A DNA stretch of 64,000 nt from Owenia fusiformis (taxonomy: Eukaryota; Annelida; Polychaeta; Sabellida; Oweniidae), in NCBI GenBank assembly GCA_903813345.2, contig CAIIXF020000007.1, positions 14,614,714-14,678,713 on the forward strand, read 5' to 3'. A program made the translations under genes and the position numbers. Shown here in pieces: positions 21,988-32,713 of this stretch (the stretch's first letter is position 1; each line of letters opens with the position of its first letter). The notes under the pieces are model-generated. The model was not told the origin of the DNA and searched no databases. It saw only the letters and a program-made list of their open reading frames with translations.

Positions 21988-24900
21988 CAGTAGAACCTGT
22001 GGTAGTCGAACACTGTTTTTGCATCACGATACTCCCCATAGTCCCTGATCTGGACCCTCTGAAAAAAAGTTTTGTTGTCCGGTACTTTCCCACATAAAAT
22101 GATTGTACCGCTTGAAAGAACAGACTTCCCTCTTAAAGAAAACACCTCTTCTATTGATGTAAACAGGGGCAAAAGGCACCAAAACGGGGTTAGACAAGGT
22201 GGCATTCTGAAGTCTCACTTTCTTGTCATCACGATTCCAGGTAAACCATGAGACGGATTTACTTCAATTTTTCACACATGTTACATGGTAAGAAGTTCTA
22301 GAGCTGATTAACTTTGCGGCGGCCATTTTGCATTCTGGCGGCCATCTTGGAATTTTTTCAGATTAATATTGTTATCGCAATTCCACAAAAACCACATAAC
22401 AGATGTACTTCAAATGTTCACACATGTTACATGGTAAAAAGTCCTAGACCTCATTATTTTTTCGGTGGCCATCTTGCATTCTGGCAGCCATCTTGGAAGT
22501 TTTAAGATAAATCTTGTCATCACGATTTCAGGAAATCCAAACGGATTTACTTCAAATTTCCACACATGTTACATGGTAAGAAAATATAGAGGTGAATAAC
22601 TTTTCGGCAGCCATCATGCATTCTGGCGGCCATCTTGGAAATTTTGGGATAAATATTGTCATCGTGATTCCAGGAAAACAACCGAACAGATTAACTTCAA
22701 ATTTCACACATGTTACATGGTATGAAGTTCTAGAGCTGATTAACTTTTCAGTGGCCATCTTGCATTCTGGCGGCCATTTTGGAAGGTTTATAGATAACTC
22801 TTGTAATCACGATTCCAGAAAAACCACTTCACAGTTTTACTTCGAATTTTCACACATGTTACATGGTATGAAGTTCTAGAGCTGACTAACTTTTCGGTGG
22901 CCATGTTGCATTCCGTCGTCCATTTTGGAAGTTTTTAGATAAATCTTGTCATCACGAAGTACTACAGCTGATCAACTTTTCAGTGGCCATCTTGCATTCT
23001 GGCTGCCATCTTGGTAGTTTTTAGATAAATCTTGTAATCGCGATTCCAGGAAAACCACTCAACAGTTTTGCTTCAAATTTTTACACATGTTACATGGTAT
23101 GAAGTTATAGAGCTTGTTAACTTTCTGGTAGCCATCTCGCATTCTGGCGACCATCTTGGAAGTTTCTAGATAAATCGTGTCATCGCGATTTCAGGAAAAC
23201 CACTTAACAGATTTGCTACAAATTTTCACACATGTAACATGGTATGAAGTTCTACAGCTGATCAACTTTTAAGTAGCCATTTTGCATTCTTGCAGCCAAC
23301 TGAACGATTTTAAATAAATCTTGTAATTGCGATTCCAGGAAAACCACTTAACTGATTTTCTTGACATTTTTACACATGTTGCATGCTAAGAAGTTCTAGA
23401 ACTGTTACAAAACCAAAGTAAACAAAGCACATGGTGAACAAGATCTGCCTAAAACGTAGCAGTATGGACTTGATGTCCCAGAGACCAAGATGGCCGAAAA
23501 GTTAATCAGTTGAAGAACATTTTACCATGTAAAGTGTAAAAATTTGAGGACAATCTGTTTAGTGGTTTTCTTGGGATCACGATGACAAGATTTATGTTAA
23601 ACTTCTAAGATGGCCGCCAGAATGCAAGATGGTTGCCAAAAAGTTAAAATTTGAAATAAATCTGTTACGTTGTTTTCCTGGAATCGCGATGACATGATTT
23701 ATCAAAAAACTTCATAGATGTCCACCAGAATGCAAGATGGCCACCGAGAAGCTAATTAGCTCTAGAACTTCTTACCATGTAACATGTGTGAAAATTTAAA
23801 GTAAATCCGTTTGGTTTTCCTGAAATCGCTATGACAAGATTTATCTTAAAACTTCCAAGATGGCTGCCAGAATGCAAGATGGCCACCGAAAAAATAATGA
23901 GGTCTAGGACTTTTTACCATGTTACATGTGTGAACATTTGAAGTACATCTGTTATGTGGTTTTTGTGGAATCGCGATGACAATATTTATCTGAAAAAATT
24001 CCAAGATAGCCGCCAGAATGCAAGATGACCGCCGCAAAGTTAATCAGCTCTAGAACTTCTTACCATGTAACACACGGTGTATAACCCAAACGCTCCTACA
24101 TGCACGACGGAGCGTTTCATTTACGCGGAAACGCTCCGGAGCGAAATAAAATGGCGGCTAATGAAGATTCCACTATGACCATAAGTATTGTTCCTCTCGT
24201 TTCTCTTACATATCATATGTTATGGTGAAATATTATGTACCATTCGATGAACAATACCGTGAGCAAAGATCTGATTTATTCAACTTCTGGTGGTAAACTG
24301 TTATTTGCTTGATCAAAGCTCCGTAGTGTAGATCGAACGAATCTGAAGATGACGATTTGACCACAAATTACGAATTAAACTAGTATTTCTATGAAAACGT
24401 TAATCTTTCTGTTAAAGTAGTAGATAACAAACTCGTATATTCTCATTTCCTAAAATCCCAATCCAAATCCATTACTTGTTCTCGAGAAATCGCTTGTTTT
24501 CCTCGAAACGCTCCGTCGATTTAGAACACAATTTTAGAAACGCTCTTACCATTTTGTTTTGATATAATTTTCAGATTATTAGAGAAGCGTTTCGAATCGA
24601 ATCTATCCCTCAAAAACGTGTTGTACTTGTTAGGCGGGTTGTTAGGCAAATTGAAACATCTGAACCTGGTGGTGCTAAACGTGCAACTAGCTGATTTAAG
24701 CCTACATTAGATGATGTCATGCCTACATATGTGCTAAATCATAAAACTATAGAAAAAACGAAAATTTGTATATGAATTAATCTTTCTTCTATTGATGCCA
24801 AGGGGTATAATAGATCTTTTCTTTCTCTTCCTGAAAAGAAAAGGCAAGCTATATATTTCCTAAACTGATCTAGACTACCGGAGCGTTTCCAGTTCACTGT

Positions 24901-25642
24901 GTTAACCAGATCGGAGCGTTTCTTGAATATGAGAATGTCATCATTTTTAAGACTGGATTTTCGGTCATCAAATCACTATTACGATAATGTATGGTGCGTT
25001 GAAGCATTGGAATTTGACTAAAATATACGTTGGTGCTCTAATCTTAGCTCAACTAATCACATGAATCGACAAAAGGGGTTTTGACCGGTAGAATGACAAA
25101 TACGTTTTTGAATTTTGATAACTATACTGCTTCGAACAGCTCTTCCTAATTGCTTTAAACGTCAACAGCCAGCCAAGTACAACATGAATATCACACCCAT
25201 CGAATGGTATACTCGAAATATGTAACTCATACCTCTTATTCTCATTATTTGGGAAATCGTCAGACGGCTCATCATTCCCGCCAGTCAGTTTTCCTACTCC
25301 GGAGCGTTTCTTTGTTTAATTTCAGTAATGAAACGCTCCGTCGTGCATGTAGGAGCGTTTGGGTTATACACCGTGTAACATGTGTGAAAATTTGAAGTAA
25401 ATCCGTCTAATGGTTTACCTGGAATCGTGATGACAAGAAAGTGAGACTTCAGAATGCCACCTTGTCTAACCCTGTTTTGGTGCCTTTTGCCCCTGTTTAC
25501 ATCAATAGAAGAGGTGTTTTCTTTAAGAGGGAAATCTGTTCTTTCAAACGGTACAATCATTTTATGTGGGAAAGTACCGGACAACAAAACCCCTTTTCTA
25601 GAGCCCTTTTGGAAATCAGATCAGGGACTACCAGTGTGTTGA
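21988..25642. mobile_element. Large foldback element built of ~145-bp tandem units
   Basis: The left end, TA|CAGTAGAACCTGTGGTAGT, looks like a Tigger/pogo-type terminus. Subterminal sequence at 22050-22250 (TTGTCCGGTACTTTCCCACA and onward) recurs inverted at 25390-25600. Inside, tandem units of about 145 bp run forward from about 22200 to 23410 and in reverse from about 23470 onward. Each unit has TGGCGGCCATCTTG, CATCGCGATTCCAGGAAAAC and ACACATGTTACATGGTA. The whole would fold into a very long hairpin. A 1,303-bp element interrupts the right arm (24073-25375). There is no transposase frame. The right boundary is approximate. Confidence 0.8.
24073..25375. mobile_element. Nested 1,303-bp TIR transposon with TAACA target duplication
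   Basis: Identical inverted repeats of about 49 bp start CACGGTGTATAACCCAAACG at 24073 and end with the complement at 25375. TAACA flanks both sides (24068-24072 and 25376-25380). The reconstructed empty site, CATGTAACATGTG, matches the neighbouring tandem units exactly, so the boundaries are firm. No long reading frame is present, so it is non-autonomous. AAACGCTCC or its complement occurs about eleven times, in the TIRs and in the interior. I cannot assign a superfamily from the 5-bp duplication and the CACGG end alone. Confidence 0.9.
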
Positions 25643-26091
25643 CTGATTACACGCCAGCTTACTTAGATACTTACTAAGTACGCAATAACCACTGTCACAG
25701 AACTGCCGACACCGTCAGGGGTCAGGCGTCAGGGGTCGGCGTTCTACGCCGTTGCTCAGATATTTGGGACACTTTTTTGGGGCCTACTACGCAATTACTT
25801 AATTTCAAATTTATTCTTGAGAAACTGTAGGAACAATGTTTTACATCTATTGTGAACATTTTTATCTAAATTTTGACAATCAAATGACATAAAGTTAGAA
25901 ATAGAGGTCGCTTGTACCCGAGTGAACAACTTTAAACTAGAAAATCGAAACATCTTGTCCAATGGAGTAAAATTGCACGAATTTCAGATCAATTGTGTTT
26001 TTCATTTGGCTCAGATCGGGAGAACTATGATAAATGATCCATCCAGACGGTTCACATATTCGTGTGCTAGTCGAACTCTATGTATAAGTTA

Positions 26092-26313
26092 CAGGGGCGG
26101 ATCTGGGAACCAACAGGGGGGGGGCAAACTTCTGGTCTGAGAAAAAAACTTGTGAGCCCCTAAAACCAAAGAGTGGGCCCAAACTTTGAAATTTTAAAGC
26201 CCATTTTCTTCAAAATTTAGCCTAAAATTAAAAAACATGGCTTTAGAAGGCCCATTTATGACCAAAAAGGCCAACTTTTAGGGCCTTAAGCCCCCCCCCC
26301 AGATCCGCCAGTG
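26092..26313. mobile_element. hAT-like MITE
   Basis: A 222-bp segment starts CAGGGGCGGATCTGGG and ends with the complement of CACTGGCGGATCTGGGGGGG. The interior has several GGGCC / GGCCC blocks. Termini of the form CAGGGGCGGATC are common in hAT MITEs of many animals. The flanks (ATAAGTTA and AGTTATAC) do not give a clean 8-bp duplication. Confidence 0.6.
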
Positions 26314-26563
26314 AGTTATACTTTAAATCGGGCCGTTTACAAAAAAGAAACAGGGTTTGAGGAAAATGTGTAAAAGACCCACCATATTTGTAACCCAAGA
26401 TTATTTATATAATTCGATTATGAATACATGTCAATCATAGGCATCGTTTTTTACCCATTTCGTTCTTTTCATACAATTAAGCTAAAATTGTTAAAACGAA
26501 AAACAAACACTTTAAAGATGACGATGTGATTTTATAAAGACCGACAATGTTTTAAGTGTGTGC

Positions 26564-26593
26564 TGAGACTAACATAATTTTATGTTAGTCTCA
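26564..26593. repeat. Perfect 30-bp palindrome
   Basis: TGAGACTAACATAA is followed without a loop by its exact complement. No associated gene is seen. It is probably a decayed foldback. Confidence 0.7.
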
Positions 26594-27067
26594 GGTGTGT
26601 GTTTTTGGTTACTTTCATACTGAACATACTGTACGTGAGTTTTCTCATCATGATCCAAATTGACTAACAATCATTGGTCTTTTTCGTAAACCCCGTTAAA
26701 TCCACTATGATCAAAATAAACCCTCAACTTTATTATCATGACAGTTTTATTTTTCAACTTTTTAGATCAATGTGTAGATGCCATAACGCCATGAAATTGG
26801 ATTCTAGACACAAAATAAAGGAACTTTCTTTATAAAATTACGAAATTTACTATTGGATATAATTTCAATATTACCTGTAAATACATGTTAATGGGGGGGG
26901 GGGTCATAGTTTAAATCAAAATCTCCACAATTACACGCCCGGTGATCGGGACGGAGGGGGAGCGGGACCATTGTTGCTTGATTAATAGTAGTAGATGTCA
27001 AAAGGAGAGAACTGACCCAATGTTTACAATGGATATGATAAATATAACATACAGAAAATGATGTCAT

Positions 27068-27534
27068 GGTGTCACTACGGTAAATCATTGAAAAATATTG
27101 AAACAAATCACAAAATTCAAGTTCTGGGGTACATATCGCCATTTTCGAACGAACTAGCCCATACAATGACTATATTTCTGCGTTCCCCTATACATAACCT
27201 TCATCTTGACACTATATTTAACATAAGGTTTGCGTCTCGATTTTTAAATATCACTACGCCAACATAGGGACTCATTTTTAGGTAAAATCCCTGCTTCACC
27301 GATGAAAATTAACGAATAAAGTAGTTCCAGTTTACGGGACTATATTCTTGCGATTTTTTTCTTAAAATGGCACATTTAGAAAGTACTTGGCCTCAGCTTT
27401 ACAGACATACCTCAAATGGCCACATTGCAGACACTTAAACCTACTATACACACCATTGGAGTTGGCATGGCTTCGTTTTTAAAGTATTAAAAAACACTGT
27501 CCTACCCGGAAGTGGTATTTACAGGAGTGACACC
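27068..27534. repeat. 467-bp direct repeat, left copy
   Basis: It begins GGTGTCACTACGGTAAAT and ends …GTAAATACC-complement then AGTGACACC, so each copy itself has inverted ends (GGTGTCACT/AGTGACACC). The right copy, 28329-28795, has exactly the same length and by eye differs at about two positions. No coding frame is present. Confidence 0.9.
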
Positions 27535-28328
27535 TTAATATCCAAAACGGGAAAATTTGACTATGATATTTTTTGCTCATTTAGCACTTTTTTCAAACAA
27601 TGGAGTTATTTCATGCTCGAAACAGCTGCATTTCCAAACTTTTAACACGTTTTCTACAAAATCTAGCCATTTTTGGGGAAATAGGTGAGGGCTGAGTCTT
27701 TAAAAACTGGCCAAAATGACCTAAAATTGGGTCATCAACTTCAGAGATCTCGTGCAAAAATTTTAGACGCAAAATCTCCGAGATTATTTCATTTTGTCAA
27801 TCATTATAGCAATGCCTTTCAAGTATTACACAGAATGAACTGAAATGTATGTTGCTAAATGCAAATATTTTGAGTCAAATGTGGTCCCCATGTGCAAAAT
27901 TTGCCCTTTTCTCCTAATTACGCCAGTTAGGCCCCAGTGTATTGTGACATCATACTCATACCATTGCTACAATGTAGCAATTTACAAATTAATCTTGATT
28001 ACCCTTCCTGTGATACACCTGGCGTGTTTATTAAGCATGTAAAAATGATAATTTGCAACATTGTAGCAATTTAAATGAGGTATGGAACCTTAAAATCATG
28101 TAATTTATGGAGAAATAACCAGCAATTTTGATGGAATTCCAGTTGATTTTCTTCCATTTATGATCCCTTTGGGCCCCCGTTTGGCCATTCTGATAGGCAC
28201 AGGATGTTTAAATGTGAATTAAAGCATTGTGTGGCCTAGCCTGAATGTAAATATCGACACAATTTTGAAATTCTACAACATCCATGGTCTCTGCGCAAAT
28301 GGCAGCTAATCTAAGGCAGGGATATTAA
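27535..28328. other. 794-bp unique segment between the 467-bp repeats
   Basis: It begins TTAATATC and ends GATATTAA, so the segment also has inverted ends that continue into the repeats. It contains no reverse-transcriptase, integrase or transposase-like frame, and no obvious tRNA primer-binding site or polypurine tract where an LTR element would need them. Confidence 0.6.
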
Positions 28329-28795
28329 GGTGTCACTACGGTAAATCATTGAAAAATATTGAAACAAATCACAAAATTCAAGTTCTGGGGTACATATCGC
28401 CATTTTCGAACGAACTAGCCCATACAATGACTATATTTCTGCGTTCCCCTATACATGACCTTCATCTTGACACTATATTTAACATAAGGTTTGCGTCTCA
28501 ATTTTTAAATATCACTACGCCAACATAGGGACTCATTTTTAGGTAAAATCCCTGCTTCACCGATGAAAATTAACGAATAAAGTAGTTCCAGTTTACGGGA
28601 CTATATTCTTGCGATTTTTTTCTTAAAATGGCACATTTAGAAAGTACTTGGCCTCAGCTTTACAGACATACCTCAAATGGCCACATTGCAGACACTTAAA
28701 CCTACTATACACACCATTGGAGTTGGCATGGCTTCGTTTTTAAAGTATTAAAAAACACTGTCCTACCCGGAAGTGGTATTTACAGGAGTGACACC
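28329..28795. repeat. 467-bp direct repeat, right copy
   Basis: This is the near-identical partner of 27068-27534; the differences seen are ACATGACC for ACATAACC and TCTCAATT for TCTCGATT. Such similarity implies a recent duplication, a recent composite insertion or gene conversion. Outside the pair both flanks show AT. Confidence 0.9.
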
Positions 28796-31306
28796 ATATA
28801 CTTAGAGGAAAATGTATTTACATTGTGTAATAGCAAATTGTAATTTATGACGGAATTTAAAGGAAAAAGTCACATTAGTGAGTTTGTGAGGCAACGTTTT
28901 TAACTATTGCTAACTTTTTGAAATTTTCATCTGATTTTTTCCACCAGTTATTCACACCATATGCCCCCAAGATATATTCTAGTTATATTATACAAAATTT
29001 TGAAAATGTTATGACTGATAAAGGACCATGCACCCTTTTTCTTTACAGAGGGTAATCAAAATCAGAAGTGGTCAAAATCTGAAACCGTTTTGTTGAAATT
29101 AAAAACGTTTTTAGTATCAATGTATTTACATATTTTGATGGTACCTCTTGATAGTCAAAATAAGCAGGTATTTTACTAATATATCACAATTTATTTCAGG
29201 TATCTTTCTAGATAGTTTTTAATATGGGGACCCAGCCACATGGAACTGTATTTAAAACAAGCAAATCACGTTACAACATGTGGCAAATACTTTTTTTTCA
29301 AAGTTTATAATGGCGGCCAATGGGGGATTTTAGCAAAATATCCCGAAAATTAAATCATTAAAAGGCCGAAAGATCTGTCGATGGATTTTGCTGTTTTATA
29401 TATCAAAATGAATTGGGTCTAACAAGGATCCGAACAAAATAAATGATTTGCTAAAAAGTTATTAAAATTTTAAATTTTGATGAAGACTGCTCTCCATTGA
29501 AATCTTTGGACCATGAAATGTCGATTTACGCGCATGCGTTGTGACGTTATTTCCATTATCTACACCTGTATCCAGATTTAGGAGATCCCGGTGTAAATGA
29601 ATCAGAGAGGCAGGAAAGTACGCACTGGACGAACTGTTTTGGAAGTCACGCGTGGACTGCTCTGTACGAAATGCTCGGAGATAGGGAAAAGATGAAATTG
29701 TGCTAATACTAAGCTTACTCTTATGAAATTTACTCTACTCGTGCGACAAAACAAAGCGTTAGCTGTTTACTACCATCTAGGCAATGAGCCAACTCAACTG
29801 ACTGCCAACAGACTGTTACAATTTAAAAATAATAGTGAAATTCAAGCCAATGTTGAACTATGAACATATGTGAATAAAGTGCACATACACAAATCGGTAT
29901 TTGAAAACTAATGACGATGGATTATTTATCATTTCATTCCTCGTTCCTAGCAACCTGAAGTTTGAGGATTATCTCGATATTAGTCGAACAAAAGATGATA
30001 CCAACGCCGATATGTTTGGCCATTGGTGTGTTGATGATATCACTCGTTCCCTATTTCAAAGGCTGTGTGATTTTTCTGATACAACATGTATCAGAAGAAT
30101 CAGACACAGCCTTTGAAAAGGGTAAACCACTCGTTATCACAGGTTGTGACAAGCCAGGTATGCGTACGTTGGTTGTTCCAAAAATGTGAGTCGCTTTTTT
30201 GACACTGAGTATTTCAGGCTCGACAATTGGATGAATCAAATTCATTGAAAATTTCAATAAAGTAGCCTAAGGGTCATAAGCGAGTATTGACAAATATGCA
30301 CCAAAAATCCAATATCAGAACCGCGCAATGAGTCACCTTCAGAGCGTTTGTGCCAGCCACCAGGTGATAGCATCTGTCAATCAGTTTAAGCCTCAACATA
30401 ACTTATCAGTCTGTCAGGTCTATTGATTTGTTTCATTGTCAGTCCAAAATCCGTTCAGTCCATTTCAGTTTGGAAGGATGAACAACGTCTTTCGGTGAAC
30501 GCGATAAGGCTAGTAGCATAGTAGGCCTACAAGTGAAAATTGTTTCAAGGTGAAAAGATGGGATGAATCATAGAGGTATTAAAGACAGGAGTTGGAGTCG
30601 TGTTATTGTAAATAGACTTATGTAAAAAATGAACTAAATTCAACATGCTTAAAAACGAGCGTCTCTCCATAAGATTGTTATACACAATATATCTTGCATA
30701 TTTACGTAAGTTATACATTAATGCGTTTTATTTAAGGAGATACTTATTATCACTTTTTAAAATTATAAACGTCCCTAAATGTCATTAGATAAACTTTGCG
30801 CTTCGTAAACATCATATGGTATTTAATTTATAATAATATAAACATGAAATATGCAGCAATTTTTTAAACGACAAAACAACAAGAATATACACTGTCTCCG
30901 GCATCGCAATCAATGGCATTTTGTTTTTTAAATGTCGAAAAGGTCCACTTAACATTGGGTATAAGGCTTTTAGTCAACTTATCAAAAAGAGATTCACGAG
31001 AGTTTTACATAAAATATTTAAACTGTTCCCGTATAAAGTGGCTCATTTTTATATATATCAATACCGTTTTATTTTATACCTAGGAGATACAAAATAATTT
31101 TTTAAATTAGCTGAACTCATTATAACTCATGGAACATGCAACAACTTCTTATAAACGACAAAATATACAATATTGTAGAGACTCACTCTACAACATAAAA
31201 TAGACTCCACACAAATAAAATCTCAGAATAGCTTTCACAGCGAAGACCAATTTTCCCAAATCATCGTTTTTTCTTGATGTTGAATCAGTTTTTCTTCATC
31301 TTACTA
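28796..31306. other. Intergenic, no gene supported
   Basis: Short frames at 29.9-30.2 kb lack splice context and family resemblance. An imperfect hairpin lies at 30054-30118. The rest is AT-rich unique or ancient repeat sequence. Confidence 0.4.
30054..30118. repeat. 65-bp near-perfect hairpin
   Basis: TTTCAAAGGCTGTGT…CTGATACA pairs with TGTATCAG…ACACAGCCTTTGAAA around a 3-nt ACA loop, with a 2-nt bulge and one mismatch. The arms are about 30 bp. It may be a foldback relic or a transcribed small hairpin; the loop is too tight for a standard microRNA precursor. Confidence 0.65.
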
Positions 31307-31455
31307 ATGCCGTGGTCACATTTGCTCCGATTTTTAGTACGGCGCCCGTCCGATTGAGTATTGTGCTCAAAATTGTATTCAATTTTGAACAAAATACTCA
31401 ATCGGCCGGGCGCCGGTGCTGAAAATCGGAGCATAGGCCTATGTGACCACGGCAT
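31307..31455. mobile_element. MITE, GGTCACAT family (copy 2), with TACTA duplication
   Basis: A 149-bp element has TIRs ATGCCGTGGTCACAT and ATGTGACCACGGCAT and is flanked by TACTA on both sides (31302-31306, 31456-31460). The interior has two inward-facing blocks, CCGATTGAGTATTGTGCTCA and ACAAAATACTCAATCGG, next to GC-rich CGGCCGGGCGCCGG. It is the best-preserved member of this family here. Confidence 0.85.
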
Positions 31456-31457
31456 TA

Positions 31458-31918
31458 CTAGTATAGTAAGTATTTGTTTGGATTATTATAAAAATTCAAT
31501 TTTTGTTTGGAAATTATTTCAGAATATACTGAACCCCCTAGTATAATGTGTTTCTCTGACACACTGACTAATATGTCAATCTGTTACTTTAATTTGAGGC
31601 ATGATTAATATCACTGTAAAATTGTTGCTTTAACATACTGAAATCTGTAATTTCTCAAAAGAACCCTAGTGTCTGTTTTACTTTCTATTCAAAAACTTCA
31701 AAAATTCTTCTAGCTTCATATTATCGTTGTCTTTCTAGATACCGTTGTCATCCCGATTTTGCAGCACATTTGACCAACATTTATACCGTTGTCATTTATA
31801 CAGTATCCGTTGTCCTGTTTCATATTTTGATCGGTTGAATTAAAGGCTTTATTTCGATGGTAGGGTAGAACATTATTGCACGATCAGTATAAAGACATTT
31901 TTATTGATTGTTGTGGTA
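31458..31918. other. Upstream region of the WSC gene
   Basis: AT-rich sequence with repeated CCGTTGTC strings near 31743, 31786, 31808 and, just beyond this interval, inverted at about 31991 and direct at about 32011. An initiator exon for the WSC gene should lie here, but I could not place its ATG. Confidence 0.35.
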
Positions 31919-32713
31919 CCAAAGTAATTTATTCTGGGTGCTCTATTTAACATATCTAATCGAACCTGTGGCGTGTGTGGCCGCCATTTATGACAACGGT
32001 ATGTGCCTTTTCCGTTGTCAGGGTGTTCCGGTGTGCATTCGGCGTCAACAGCATATACACTGTCATCTTTATTTTGAAAATGACAGTCGCCTGAGTGTTG
32101 AATATATATGAGAAATCAAGATAGTGAAACCTGAAAATCCAATACTATTTTAACATTCATGGAGTCAAAATGGTAATTGGATATATTCATAATTGTACAA
32201 TTCCATCTTCAGTTTTCTATTTGGGCTGCTTTAAAGACAGAGCTCATGTGGCAGGCGCACGTGACATGGATGGTCTTGGTTTGCCACACGGTTTTCAACA
32301 CCAGGAGATGACCATTGAAATATGCACAAATTACTGTCGTACAAGGGGTATATATTTTGAGAATATTGAATATATATATTTACGAAAAGTTTATCATCTT
32401 TTTCTGAATGATATAATAGTTTGACTAATGTGCAAATTGTTGATAAAGTTATCTCTTTAAATACAAATTGCGAACGTTCGTCAGAACAGTACATAAACGG
32501 GCACCTGGAAATGCCATTGCCATGATCCCCCGATAACTTTCGTCTTCAGGCTTCAAATATGCTGGTGTCCAATGGGCGTATAGTTGTTACTGTGCAGACA
32601 AGTTTGGAAAATATGGGAATGCCGCAGAGTCTGCTTGTAAGATGGCTTGTAAGGGTAATCCTAACCAGGACTGTGGGGGAGACGAAAGGAATGGCATCTT
32701 CTTAGTCAGATAA
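31919..32713 (+). CDS. Small secreted protein with a single WSC domain (start exon uncertain)
   Basis: Two exons are clear: 32213-32347 and 32550-32713 (stop TAA), joined in phase 1. They encode a near-complete WSC domain: YLGCFKD at the start, EICTNYC, then FKYAGVQWAYSCYC, and finally NQDCGGDERNG. The Cys pattern and the AGVQ…CYC and CGG blocks are diagnostic. WSC is a small carbohydrate-binding-type domain of yeast stress sensors and of animal extracellular proteins. Upstream, 31919-31998 ends with a GTATGT donor in the matching phase and encodes LFWVLYLTYLIEPVACVAA, a good signal-peptide core, but no in-frame ATG is present, so a further 5' exon or a different start is needed. An AATAAA at 32799-32804 ends the gene. 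The product would be about 130 residues, secreted. Its ligand is unknown. Confidence 0.75.

Larger units (their letters stand above)
25643..27067. other. Intergenic, repeat-bearing, no gene seen
   Basis: The segment holds a short GTCAGGGGTCAGGCGTCAGG duplication at 25708-25742, a MITE at 26092-26313, a perfect palindrome at 26564-26593 and a G10 run at about 26893. No exon-like frame is supported. Confidence 0.4.

Noticed and set aside
27068-28795. Ordinary LTR retrotransposon
   Set aside because: The internal 794 bp lacks coding sequence, a primer-binding site and a polypurine tract, and no 4-6-bp target duplication is evident. It is kept as an unclassified composite.
30054-30118. microRNA precursor
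   Set aside because: The 3-nt loop and the lack of a characteristic mature arm make a canonical pre-miRNA unlikely. It is listed only as a hairpin.
29901-30189. Small plus-strand frames near the hairpin
   Set aside because: Overlapping short frames, no Kozak start, no splice sites and no recognisable family.
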